9,298 nt of DNA, from assembly GCA_934190685.1 (NCBI GenBank), contig CAKPTK010000089.1:1-9298 (forward strand), given 5' to 3'. The position numbers and the translations under genes are program-made. Below, piece by piece: positions 1 to 7,332 of the stretch (the stretch's first letter is position 1; each line of letters starts with the position of its first letter). The notes under the pieces were generated by a model that had not been told where the DNA came from, ran no database searches, and saw only the letters and a program-made list of their open reading frames with translations. Origin of the DNA: an uncultured Prevotella sp. (GTDB lineage: Bacteria; Bacteroidota; Bacteroidia; Bacteroidales; Bacteroidaceae).

Positions 1-285
1 CTGCCCAACATGAAGGAGTGCTACGACAAGAACAGCAAGAACGGCAAGTTTGAGATTGTCAGCATCGACTGCAACGATACTGAAGCCAAATGGAAGGCAG
101 CCGTCAAGCAGCATGGCATGACTTGGACTCAGGTGAAGAACGAAAACAAGGACGGCATCCCAACCATGTATGGTGTAAGCGGATATCCAACCTTCGTTCT
201 CATCGCTCCTGACGGCAAGATTGCCAAGCGCTATGTGGGTTCCGACCCTGAAATGTATAAATACATCGACTCTCTCTCTCTTTAA
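1..285 (+). CDS. Thioredoxin-fold protein (TlpA/AhpC-TSA type), C-terminal part only
   Basis: The reading frame is open from base 1 and ends at TAA 283-285, so this is the 3' end of a gene that begins outside the window; the ATG at base 10 is internal. The visible 94 residues open with LPNMKECY, the helix that normally directly follows a WCxxC active site in TlpA-like proteins, so the redox motif should lie just upstream. A beta strand (FEIVSIDC) follows, then a helix, then YGVSGYPTFVLIAPDGKI, in which YPT holds the conserved cis-proline facing the active site of thioredoxin folds, and a short C-terminal helix. Family knowledge suggests a periplasmic thiol-disulfide reductase or peroxiredoxin-like protein. 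Whether it has an N-terminal extension such as DUF4369 cannot be seen. The intrinsic terminator just downstream marks it as the last gene of a separate transcript. Confidence 0.86.
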   Translation: MPNMKECYDKNSKNGKFEIVSIDCNDTEAKWKAAVKQHGMTWTQVKNENKDGIPTMYGVSGYPTFVLIAPDGKIAKRYVGSDPEMYKYIDSLSL

Positions 286-307
286 AATGAGAATTTATTA
301 ATAGGCA

Positions 308-344
308 AAGCCACTCGGCAGGTGATCTGTAGAGTGGCTTTTTT
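308..344 (+). terminator. Intrinsic terminator after the thioredoxin-fold gene
   Basis: AAGCCACTC (308-316) pairs perfectly with GAGTGGCTT (332-340), giving a 9-bp stem around a 15-nt loop, followed at once by four further T residues (six in a row, 339-344). It starts 22 nt after the upstream stop codon. This is a textbook rho-independent terminator and it insulates the sigma-factor locus from the upstream gene. Confidence 0.85.
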
Positions 345-377
345 CATGTCCCATTGCCAACAAAGTTGCTCCTAACC

Positions 378-408
378 TTTGTATTATCAAACGTTTGCAC
401 TAACTTTG
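378..408 (+). promoter_or_regulatory. Bacteroides-type -33/-7 promoter for the sigma-factor gene
   Basis: TTTG at 378-381 and TAACTTTG at 401-408 match the primary-sigma consensus of Bacteroides (TTTG at -33, TAnnTTTG at -7) with a 19-bp spacer. Transcription would start around 411-415 and leave a leader of about 25 nt before the ATG at 437. It lies between the upstream terminator and the sigma gene, as expected. A 10-bp palindrome, CAAACGTTTG (388-397), sits in the spacer and could be an operator or chance. The promoter suggests that the sigma gene has basal, housekeeping-sigma transcription. Confidence 0.7.
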
Positions 409-436
409 CATCCACAATCCAAGCACAACGACACGC

Positions 437-997
437 ATGACCGCCACGAATACAGACAGAGACATCCAACTGTTGGAAAGACTGAAGGAAGGTGACGAGG
501 AGGCGCTGAAAGCCATCTTCGACATCTACTATGAGCCGTTGTGTGTCTATTCGGTGCAGTTTACCGAGCAAGAGCCAGCTTCCGAAGACATCGTGCAGGA
601 TCTTTTCATCCGCATTTGGGAGAAAAAACTCTATCAAGGCATCACCCATCTGTCCATGTATCTTTTCCTCTCTGTCCGCAACGAGAGCATTGCCTTCGCC
701 AAACGACAGGGACACTACGAGGACATCGAAGACCTTGAGGAGTCAGCCTATGCTGACTGGGATGAAGGGTTCTCGGAGAAGGACATCGCCGAACGGCGAC
801 AGAAGTTGCACACCAGTCTGCAACGGCTCTCCCCGAAAGAATATGCCGTGCTCACGGAAATCATCATCCACGACAAGCGCTACAAGCAAGTGGCTGACGA
901 GATGCACATCTCTGTCAACACCGTGAAGACCCATCTGCGCCGCGCCATGCAGTCGCTCCGCAAGGACGGCACGTTGCTATTATTACCATTTTTCTAA
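437..997 (+). CDS. ECF RNA polymerase sigma factor, FecI-like Bacteroidota type
   Basis: This 186-residue protein is a group IV (extracytoplasmic function) sigma-70 factor that directs RNA polymerase to a small set of promoters. Region 2 covers about residues 19-90; DIVQDLFIRIWEKK (51-64) is the typical core-binding and -10 recognition helix. A short acidic linker (about 95-118) leads to region 4 at about 129-176, where the helix-turn-helix YKQVADEMHISVNTVKTHLRRA (split across 149-170) contacts the -35 element. The protein ends in a hydrophobic tail, LLLLPFF, as many members of the Bacteroides expansion of this family do. Length is normal. The ATG at 437 follows the predicted promoter by about 25 nt; there is no Shine-Dalgarno, which is usual in this phylum. 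The FecR-type anti-sigma gene downstream is the expected partner. Its target is probably the adjacent fecR-susCD operon (inference). Confidence 0.97.
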   Translation: MTATNTDRDIQLLERLKEGDEEALKAIFDIYYEPLCVYSVQFTEQEPASEDIVQDLFIRIWEKKLYQGITHLSMYLFLSVRNESIAFAKRQGHYEDIEDLEESAYADWDEGFSEKDIAERRQKLHTSLQRLSPKEYAVLTEIIIHDKRYKQVADEMHISVNTVKTHLRRAMQSLRKDGTLLLLPFF

Positions 998-1007
998 CAC
1001 TTTTTAC

Positions 1008-1039
1008 TGACAAGGAAACTTTTTATCGTTTCCTTGTCA
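1008..1039 (+). repeat. Perfect 12-bp inverted repeat (hairpin) between sigma and anti-sigma genes
   Basis: TGACAAGGAAAC (1008-1019) is the exact reverse complement of GTTTCCTTGTCA (1028-1039), separated by an 8-nt loop TTTTTATC. It begins 10 nt after the sigma stop codon. No run of T follows the right arm on the + strand, nor on the - strand, so it is not a canonical intrinsic terminator. It may be a weak terminator or attenuator, an mRNA-stabilising 3' hairpin for the sigma transcript, or a DNA operator. The left arm also contains an ECF-like -35 motif. Confidence 0.8.
1014..1039 (+). promoter_or_regulatory. Possible ECF-sigma promoter for the fecR-susCD operon
   Basis: GGAAAC followed by TTTTT (1014-1024) resembles the GGAAC/TGAAAC -35 element used by many ECF sigma factors, and TGTCA (1035-1039) lies at a workable -10 distance, about 15 bp downstream. 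The implied transcript would start around 1045-1050 and leave a leader of about 35-40 nt before the FecR start codon. This would give an autoregulated second promoter. The promoter preference of this sigma group is not known to me in detail, and the motif is short, so this stays tentative. Confidence 0.25.
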
Positions 1040-1084
1040 CCCATTTCTCCTTCTTGCCACTCTCATTAATAAAAGAGAGACAAT

Positions 1085-2215
1085 ATGGAAGAAAGGATAA
1101 TAAACTTACTCACGAAATATATTGAAAGAAAGATTTCATCCGATGAGTTGGAAGAAATCAAGACTTTCGTCATAGCTTCTCCAAAGAACAGAGAGTTGGT
1201 ACGCACTTTCATCCAACTCCACAAGACGGAAATCCAAGCAGATTTTCTTTCATGCATCAATAAAGACGAGGGTTGGAACAACGTGAAGACCCGCTTGGCG
1301 GCACGCAAACGCAAGCGCACAATACGATGGACTACGGCTATTGCCGCCGCTGCCATCATCATACTGTCGGCAACGCTCATCTATTTCCGCAATTTCAACA
1401 AGCCTGCCATGACCATGACCGCCATGATGCAAACCGAGGCGCAAAACCGGGCTGTCATCACTCTCAACACGGGTGAAGATATTGCTGTCGACGGCAGCAA
1501 GACACAGCAGATGCAAGTGGGCAACGGCAAAATTCGTTGTGAGAACAGCAACGGAAAGTTGGTCTATTATGGCCACACCGACCAAGCTATATACAATAAG
1601 GTGAATGTGCTGGAGGGCAGCACCTACAAAATCGCCCTCAGCGACGGCACCGACCTTACCCTCGCCTCTGGTTCTGAGGCAGTCTATCCCATCGGAGGTA
1701 ACAAACGTGACGTGAAACTCAAGGGCGAGGCACTCTTCGACGTGACCCACGACGAGCAAAAGCCTTTCACCGTGGAATGTGCCAACGGTGTGAAAGTGAC
1801 GGTGCTCGGCACTCGTTTCAACATCTCGGCACAAGCCGGAAAACCAGTGGTGGTGACGGTGGAGTCTGGACGTGTGGGGGTCAGCCACAAGGGCAACACC
1901 GTCTACTTGAACAGTGGCGAACAGGCGACGTTCGGCAAGGGTGAAAGCGAAGCCGTGGAAAAGGTAGACGCCAAACTCTACACCTCCTGGGCAAGCGGTA
2001 TCTATGAGTTTAATGATGTGCGCATGGCGGTCATCGCCCATCAATTGTCCTTGTGGTATGGTGTGGACTTCGTGTTCGCCTCACCACAGGTGAAAGAGCG
2101 CAAATTTACAGGAGCCTTGCTCCGCGACGAGAAGCTGGGCTACACGTTGGGACTGCTGAAAGAGGTTTCCAACCTGAAGTTCCGCATGGAAGACAACAAG
2201 ATCGTCATTGAATGA
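1085..2215 (+). CDS. FecR-type transmembrane anti-sigma factor
   Basis: This 376-residue inner-membrane protein should hold the neighbouring ECF sigma factor and relay the signal from the outer-membrane transporter. Residues 1-80 are a helical, charged cytoplasmic segment, the expected sigma-binding part, ending in the basic stretch AARKRKR (72-78), which acts as a positive-inside anchor. A single membrane helix spans about 82-101. The periplasmic part has a FecR domain at about 181-283 with the family hallmarks LSDGTDLTLASGS, GEALFDV, VLGTRFNI and SGEQATF. A DUF4974-like region at about 309-375 (FNDVRMAVIAHQLSLWYGVDF) resembles an STN fold and is the likely contact for the transporter's signalling domain. 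Length is normal for the Bacteroidota type. The start follows a weak purine-rich AGAGAG. The ATG at 2212 overlaps its stop codon by four bases. Two periplasmic cysteines, C152 and C232, are present. Confidence 0.97.
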   Translation: MEERIINLLTKYIERKISSDELEEIKTFVIASPKNRELVRTFIQLHKTEIQADFLSCINKDEGWNNVKTRLAARKRKRTIRWTTAIAAAAIIILSATLIYFRNFNKPAMTMTAMMQTEAQNRAVITLNTGEDIAVDGSKTQQMQVGNGKIRCENSNGKLVYYGHTDQAIYNKVNVLEGSTYKIALSDGTDLTLASGSEAVYPIGGNKRDVKLKGEALFDVTHDEQKPFTVECANGVKVTVLGTRFNISAQAGKPVVVTVESGRVGVSHKGNTVYLNSGEQATFGKGESEAVEKVDAKLYTSWASGIYEFNDVRMAVIAHQLSLWYGVDFVFASPQVKERKFTGALLRDEKLGYTLGLLKEVSNLKFRMEDNKIVIE

Positions 2216-2250
2216 ACAACAAACAATATATCCATTTAAAAACAACATTT

Positions 2251-5200
2251 ATGAAGAGAGAGACAAACGAAAATGTCTGTAGACGAAGCCGTTGGACAAG
2301 CCGACTGGCTTCGCTCATCATCGTGTTTGCCTTTGCCTTGCATGCCATAGCAGCGAGTGCCAACGGCAACATCACCATCAAGAAGAACAACATCAGCGTG
2401 AAAGACGCCTTCGCTGCCGTGAAGCAGCAAGCCAAGGTGTTCGTGATGTATGAGAACAACACCGTCAACGAGAACCAGCTCATCGACCTCAACTTGAGCA
2501 ACGCTTCACTGCAAACCGTATTGGGCGACATCTGCACCAAAGCGGGACTGAACTATGAAATCAAGGGACAGTATGTGCTCGTGACCCGCTCCAACAAATT
2601 GACCAAAGGCGGCATCGGCAACAACCACGTGACCGGCCGTGTCATCGACGAGATGGGCGAACCAATGGTGGGCGCCACCGTGATTGTCATCGGCAAGAAT
2701 GCGGGAACCGTGACCGACAACAACGGCTACTATAGCATCAAGGCTTCTGATGGCGACAAGCTGAGATTCAGCTATATCGGCATGAAGAACATTGAGCGCA
2801 GCGTGGGCCAGGGCAAAACCATCAACGTGGCGTTCGACAGTCGCTCACACAATCTGCAGGAGGTGGAAGTGGTGTCTACCGGTTATCAGGCCCTGCCCAA
2901 AGACCGTGCGACAGGTTCGTTCGCCACCATCACTGCCAAGGAACTGAAAAAGGTGCCCACACCCAACGTGGTACAGCGTCTCGAGGGACAAGTGGCAGGC
3001 ATGAAGGTAACCTTGATGTCGGGCGACAGGACCTTTGACTATACCAACACACTGCAGAGCGCCAGCTCATCCACACGCACCATGGGAGCTGTGGACTATA
3101 ACCTCGGTGTACGCGGTGTGAACACGCTTCAAGGCGAAAAAATGCCGTTGCTGGTGGTTGACGGCGTCATCACCGACTTCGACATCTCCAACATTGACCC
3201 TAACAACATTGACAACATCACCATTCTGAAAGATGCTGCCGCAGCCTCCATCTGGGGTTCACGCGCTGCCAACGGCGTCATCGTGGTGTCTACCAAGAAG
3301 GGACAAAACGGACAAAAACCGCAAATTTCCGTAGGTGCCACATGGACCACACAAGACAAACCCGACATGAACTATCTGAGACAGATGACTTCAGCTCAAG
3401 TGCTTGACTATGAAAAGGAAATCGTGGACAAGGGCTATCTGTATGCCTCTGCACCTACGACCTTCTCTGGTGCCTCTACTTACTATAATGAGGGTGTGCG
3501 ACTGGCACTCGAACTGAAGAACGGTGCCATCTCACAAGACCAATATGACGCCCGTGTTGCCGAACTGAGTGGAATCAACAATCTGAGCCAGATATCCAAG
3601 TACACAATGCAGCGCGCATCCTCACAGCAATACAATGCTTCCGTGAGCGGTGGTGGCAACAACTCAAGCTATTTCTATTCCGCATCCTATTCCAAGGAGA
3701 ATCCTTACACCAAGCGCAACTCTGGTTCACGACTCAACCTGAACCTGAGCAATTCATGGAAACTCTTCAACTGGGCAACACTGTCCACTAATTTTGCAGG
3801 CACATTCTATAAATACAAGGACAACGGCACTGCACTCAACACGCTTGTCAGTCCTCGTGGAGGAACCATCAAGCTCATGCCCTATATGGCCCTTGCTGAC
3901 GAGAACGGCAACGGCATTGACTACGATGTGGTTAATCCCGCATGGACCTCTACTCTCGGCTCCGCCTACAAACCATGGACCTACAACTTTCTCCAGGAAC
4001 TTGCCCTTCGCGACAACGTGCAGAAGACGGAGAACTATTCAGCCAACATCAGTCTGAACATACCCATCTATGCCGGACTCTCTTCCTCAACCACTTATGC
4101 CATCGAGCGCAGCCATACCAACGGAACCATCTGGTACGATGAAAATACATACCAGATGCGCTACATGATGAATTATTACACACCTATCGGTGCCACAACA
4201 AATTCATTGGGCATCAGAAACGGCGGACTTTTCAAGCAACAAAGCGAAAACAAGAACTGGACGTTCCGCGAGCAGCTGAACTTCGACCACACCTTCAATG
4301 GCATACACAAGATAAACGCCTTGGCTGGCATGGAACTCCGCGAAACATACATCGAACAAGGCAGCTATACCCTGTGGGGCTATAACCGTGAGACAGGTGT
4401 GACAGACACCAACATCAATATGTCCTACAATTCCACATACAACTGGGTCGGCGCAAATTATACCACATCATTCATTTATGGCGGATACCCAAGTGTGGTT
4501 AACCGCCAGCGCCGCTATCTGTCCTATTTCGGCAACGCCGGCTACACACTGCTCGACAAGTATTATGTGAGTGCCAGCGTGCGCTACGATGACTACAACA
4601 ACTTCGGTCTCGACCGCAAGTATCGTGCCAAGCCATTCTTCTCATTCGGAGCCAAGTGGAATCTTAGTCGCGAGAAGTTCATGGAGAACGCCAAGTGGGT
4701 AAACAACCTGGCACTGCGCGCCACCTACGGAGTGAACGGCAACATCTCACTCGACGCTTATCCGTTCACGAAAATCATGTTCGACACCAACTATACCACC
4801 CAGCAACCCAGCGCTAGCATCGCCTCATTGGCCAACCCCGAGTTGAGATGGGAAAAGACCTTCACCACCAACATCGGTGTAGACTTCAGCCTGTTCGACA
4901 ACCGACTGGGAGGTAGCATCGACTACTACAACAAGCGCAGTCGTGACTTGCTCTACACCTTCCCCTTCTCAAGTACCATCGTGGGCAACATCTACAACTC
5001 CTCGATGACATACAACTGCGTGTCTATCAATGCCAACGGTATTGACATCAACCTTCACGGCACTGCCTACAAGGACAAGGACTGGCGAGTGGACATTGCC
5101 GGCAATATGGCATGGAACCAGAACAAGGTGAAAGCCAACCCACTGTTCACCGAGGCACAGAACCTCACCTACATCAACTCACAACCCAACAGCATCGGCA

Positions 5201-5883
5201 TGATTGGCGGCTATGCCACCGACAAGATGTTCGCCTACCGTTTTGCCGGACTTGACGAGACAGGTCAGACTATGGTGTACGGAGAGAACGGAGAGAAGGT
5301 GAAGTTCACCGAAGACATCACCTCACTCAAGGCCTTGAAAAATGTAGGTCACTCCACACCTACGCTTTACGGTGGTTTCAACTTCAACATCACCTGGAAG
5401 AACTTCTCGCTCTACTCACTGTTCACCTACCAGGCTGGCGGCAAGTTCTTCAAGCCCACCTTCTCCGGTTATGCAACCAACAGCCGCAACCTGCAATGGG
5501 ACACCACAAACGACATCGCTCAGCGCTGGCGCCAAGCTGGTGACGAAACTACCACCAACGTGCCTGGTATCCTACCCACCACCAACTACTCACTGGTGAA
5601 CCGTGCAACCTATTCAATCTTCCGTTACAAATATTCGGACATCAACGTGGACAAGAGCGACTACATACGCTGGAAGCAGCTTTCTCTCAGCTACCAGGTG
5701 AACCAGGAATGGCTGAAGAAGGTATACATTCAAAGTGCCAACATAGCTCTGAGCATCAGTAATCTCGGCCTTATTTGGAAAGCGAACAAGGACGGCTACG
5801 ACCCCGACTACATTGCGGGTGTGAACGCCTATAACCTTCCTCCACAGAAGGCATACACGCTGAGCCTCAACATTAACTTCTAA
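2251..5883 (+). CDS. SusC/RagA-type TonB-dependent outer-membrane transporter with STN signalling domain
   Basis: This 1210-residue protein imports a ligand too large for porins across the outer membrane, powered by TonB. In order: signal peptide with basic RRSRW and hydrophobic core, probable cleavage after AIAASA (about residue 37); STN domain, about 40-112, which signals to FecR; CarboxypepD_reg-like domain, about 127-205, starting VTGRVIDEMGEPMVGATV; a TonB-box-like LQEVEVVSTGY (202-212); plug, about 218-350, with the SusC signature ILKDAAAASIWGSRAANG (325-342); then the beta-barrel, ending in a terminal phenylalanine (LSLNINF) as expected for BamA-dependent folding. An in-frame ATG at 2212 would add 13 residues and overlap fecR by four bases; I prefer 2251 because it directly precedes a normal signal peptide and follows an A/T-rich leader. 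SusD follows after 14 nt. The ligand cannot be told from the sequence. Confidence 0.97.
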   Translation: MKRETNENVCRRSRWTSRLASLIIVFAFALHAIAASANGNITIKKNNISVKDAFAAVKQQAKVFVMYENNTVNENQLIDLNLSNASLQTVLGDICTKAGLNYEIKGQYVLVTRSNKLTKGGIGNNHVTGRVIDEMGEPMVGATVIVIGKNAGTVTDNNGYYSIKASDGDKLRFSYIGMKNIERSVGQGKTINVAFDSRSHNLQEVEVVSTGYQALPKDRATGSFATITAKELKKVPTPNVVQRLEGQVAGMKVTLMSGDRTFDYTNTLQSASSSTRTMGAVDYNLGVRGVNTLQGEKMPLLVVDGVITDFDISNIDPNNIDNITILKDAAAASIWGSRAANGVIVVSTKKGQNGQKPQISVGATWTTQDKPDMNYLRQMTSAQVLDYEKEIVDKGYLYASAPTTFSGASTYYNEGVRLALELKNGAISQDQYDARVAELSGINNLSQISKYTMQRASSQQYNASVSGGGNNSSYFYSASYSKENPYTKRNSGSRLNLNLSNSWKLFNWATLSTNFAGTFYKYKDNGTALNTLVSPRGGTIKLMPYMALADENGNGIDYDVVNPAWTSTLGSAYKPWTYNFLQELALRDNVQKTENYSANISLNIPIYAGLSSSTTYAIERSHTNGTIWYDENTYQMRYMMNYYTPIGATTNSLGIRNGGLFKQQSENKNWTFREQLNFDHTFNGIHKINALAGMELRETYIEQGSYTLWGYNRETGVTDTNINMSYNSTYNWVGANYTTSFIYGGYPSVVNRQRRYLSYFGNAGYTLLDKYYVSASVRYDDYNNFGLDRKYRAKPFFSFGAKWNLSREKFMENAKWVNNLALRATYGVNGNISLDAYPFTKIMFDTNYTTQQPSASIASLANPELRWEKTFTTNIGVDFSLFDNRLGGSIDYYNKRSRDLLYTFPFSSTIVGNIYNSSMTYNCVSINANGIDINLHGTAYKDKDWRVDIAGNMAWNQNKVKANPLFTEAQNLTYINSQPNSIGMIGGYATDKMFAYRFAGLDETGQTMVYGENGEKVKFTEDITSLKALKNVGHSTPTLYGGFNFNITWKNFSLYSLFTYQAGGKFFKPTFSGYATNSRNLQWDTTNDIAQRWRQAGDETTTNVPGILPTTNYSLVNRATYSIFRYKYSDINVDKSDYIRWKQLSLSYQVNQEWLKKVYIQSANIALSISNLGLIWKANKDGYDPDYIAGVNAYNLPPQKAYTLSLNINF

Positions 5884-5897
5884 AAGCATCAACAACA

Positions 5898-7313
5898 ATG
5901 AATATCAAGAATATAGCAGCCATTGCTGCATCAACCATAGCCCTGACCGCCTGCAGCGACTTTGTAGACATCAAGACCCAAGGCGGCATTGTGCCCGACG
6001 AAGTGTCCAACTTCCGTTACCTTCTCAACAACACCAGCCAATGGTGGGGAGCATCCGCCCTACCCGACATCATGAGCGACGACGTCTATGTGAAAGATGG
6101 CGGCAGACAATATTCAAGCTTCACCAGCGAATATTACGAATGGTTCAGCAAGGCTTATGTCTGGTCGTCAGAGATTTATCCCGAGTCGGGATATTACAAA
6201 ACCGATGACGGTTGGAATGCCATGTACAACACTTCAGCATACGCCAATACAGTCATCAACGAGGTAGATGATTGCAAGGACGGAACCCAGGAAGAGAAAG
6301 AAGAGCTAAAGGCAGAAGCCAAGGTGCATAGAGCCGATGCTTACTTGATGCTTGTCAACCAGTATGCAAAACCCTACAACGAGTCCACAGCTTCTTCCGA
6401 TCTCGGCGTTCCGCTCATTCTGACACAGAACACGGCACAGAAAGTTGTGCGTGCTTCCGTGCAAAAAGTCTATGAGCAAATTATCAAAGACCTCACAGAG
6501 GCAGTGCCCTATCTGCCCGAAACACAAGAGTTCACCACACTTCCCACCAAGGCTTCTGCCTACGGAGAACTGGCACGTGCCTATCTGCTGATGGGAAAAT
6601 ATGAGGATGCCGACAAGTATGCCTCGCTGGCATTGGAACAGAACAGCACACTCAACGACATGAGCAAAGATGAGATGAATGGAGTGGTCAGTTCTTCTTT
6701 CTATCCGCTCATGATCAAGGACCCAGAAGTTCTATTACTCAAAAAGCCTGTACAGTCTAACAGTCAATGGAGTTGTACCATGCTCCATTTGAGCGACGAA
6801 CTGCTTCAGTTGCTCGGTGAAAAGGACAAACGCTACATCTTGTTCACAGCCCCTGTAGAACAATATGCCACATCGTATGCAAGTGACGGCGGACGCCTTT
6901 ACTATGCGGACATTGCCATGAACTACCGCAACGTGGGACCATCCGTTCCAGAAATGATGCTCATCAAGGCTGAATACTATGCCCGCAACAATCAGCCCAC
7001 AGAGGCCATGCAATGGGTGAACAAGTTGCGTGTGAAACGCTTCGCTCCTGCCGACTATGTGGAGGAGACCGCAACTGATGCCGACGACGCACTGAAAAAG
7101 GTCATCGACGAACGCCACCGCGAGTTCTTCTGCCGTAATCTGCGCTGGTACGACCTGCGCCGCCTGCAAAACGACCCTCGCTTCGCCAAAACCATCACCC
7201 GCCAATGGAACGGCGTGACCTACACGCTCGCTCCAGGCAGCAACCGCTATGTCATCCAGATTCCAGCCTATCAACGCGTGCTGAACCCGGAACTGGAGGC
7301 CAATCCAGAATAA
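5898..7313 (+). CDS. SusD/RagB-type outer-membrane nutrient-binding lipoprotein
   Basis: This 471-residue protein is the surface lid that captures ligand and hands it to the SusC partner encoded 14 nt upstream. The N-terminus is a lipoprotein signal with lipobox LTAC and lipidated C19; the following SDFVD is acidic, in keeping with Bacteroidota surface-export signals. The SusD N-terminal region and TPR-like helices run through about 100-245 (HRADAYLMLVNQYAKPY; ELARAYLLMGKYEDADKYA). The C-terminal SusD signature is clear: MMLIKAEYYARNN (353-365), the ERHREFFCRNLRWYDLRRL stretch (405-423) and IQIPAYQRVLNPELEANP (453-470). It is somewhat shorter than starch-binding SusD. Residues 49-110 are unusually rich in tryptophan and tyrosine, a possible ligand-stacking surface. 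Without adjacent hydrolase genes, glycan, peptide or cofactor are all possible ligands. Confidence 0.97.
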   Translation: MNIKNIAAIAASTIALTACSDFVDIKTQGGIVPDEVSNFRYLLNNTSQWWGASALPDIMSDDVYVKDGGRQYSSFTSEYYEWFSKAYVWSSEIYPESGYYKTDDGWNAMYNTSAYANTVINEVDDCKDGTQEEKEELKAEAKVHRADAYLMLVNQYAKPYNESTASSDLGVPLILTQNTAQKVVRASVQKVYEQIIKDLTEAVPYLPETQEFTTLPTKASAYGELARAYLLMGKYEDADKYASLALEQNSTLNDMSKDEMNGVVSSSFYPLMIKDPEVLLLKKPVQSNSQWSCTMLHLSDELLQLLGEKDKRYILFTAPVEQYATSYASDGGRLYYADIAMNYRNVGPSVPEMMLIKAEYYARNNQPTEAMQWVNKLRVKRFAPADYVEETATDADDALKKVIDERHREFFCRNLRWYDLRRLQNDPRFAKTITRQWNGVTYTLAPGSNRYVIQIPAYQRVLNPELEANPE

Positions 7314-7332
7314 AGTTTATTCAAAACATACA

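Noticed and set aside
270..281. CT dinucleotide run (six units) at the end of the first gene, and a TC run (five units) at 7353-7362 in the signal peptide of the last gene
   Set aside because: Considered as slippage tracts for phase variation. Both are short and simply encode Ser/Leu-rich ends; nothing else supports switching.
344..715. 123-codon open frame on the - strand over the promoter and sigma gene
   Set aside because: It overlaps the sigma-factor region 2 coding sequence in antisense and has no family features.
1250..2044. 264-codon open frame on the - strand inside the FecR gene
   Set aside because: It lies wholly antisense to a gene with clear FecR motifs, shows no recognisable domain and is a codon-bias shadow.
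5884..5897. Possible terminator or attenuator between the SusC and SusD genes
   Set aside because: The 14-nt gap is A-rich and has no inverted repeat; the genes appear co-transcribed.
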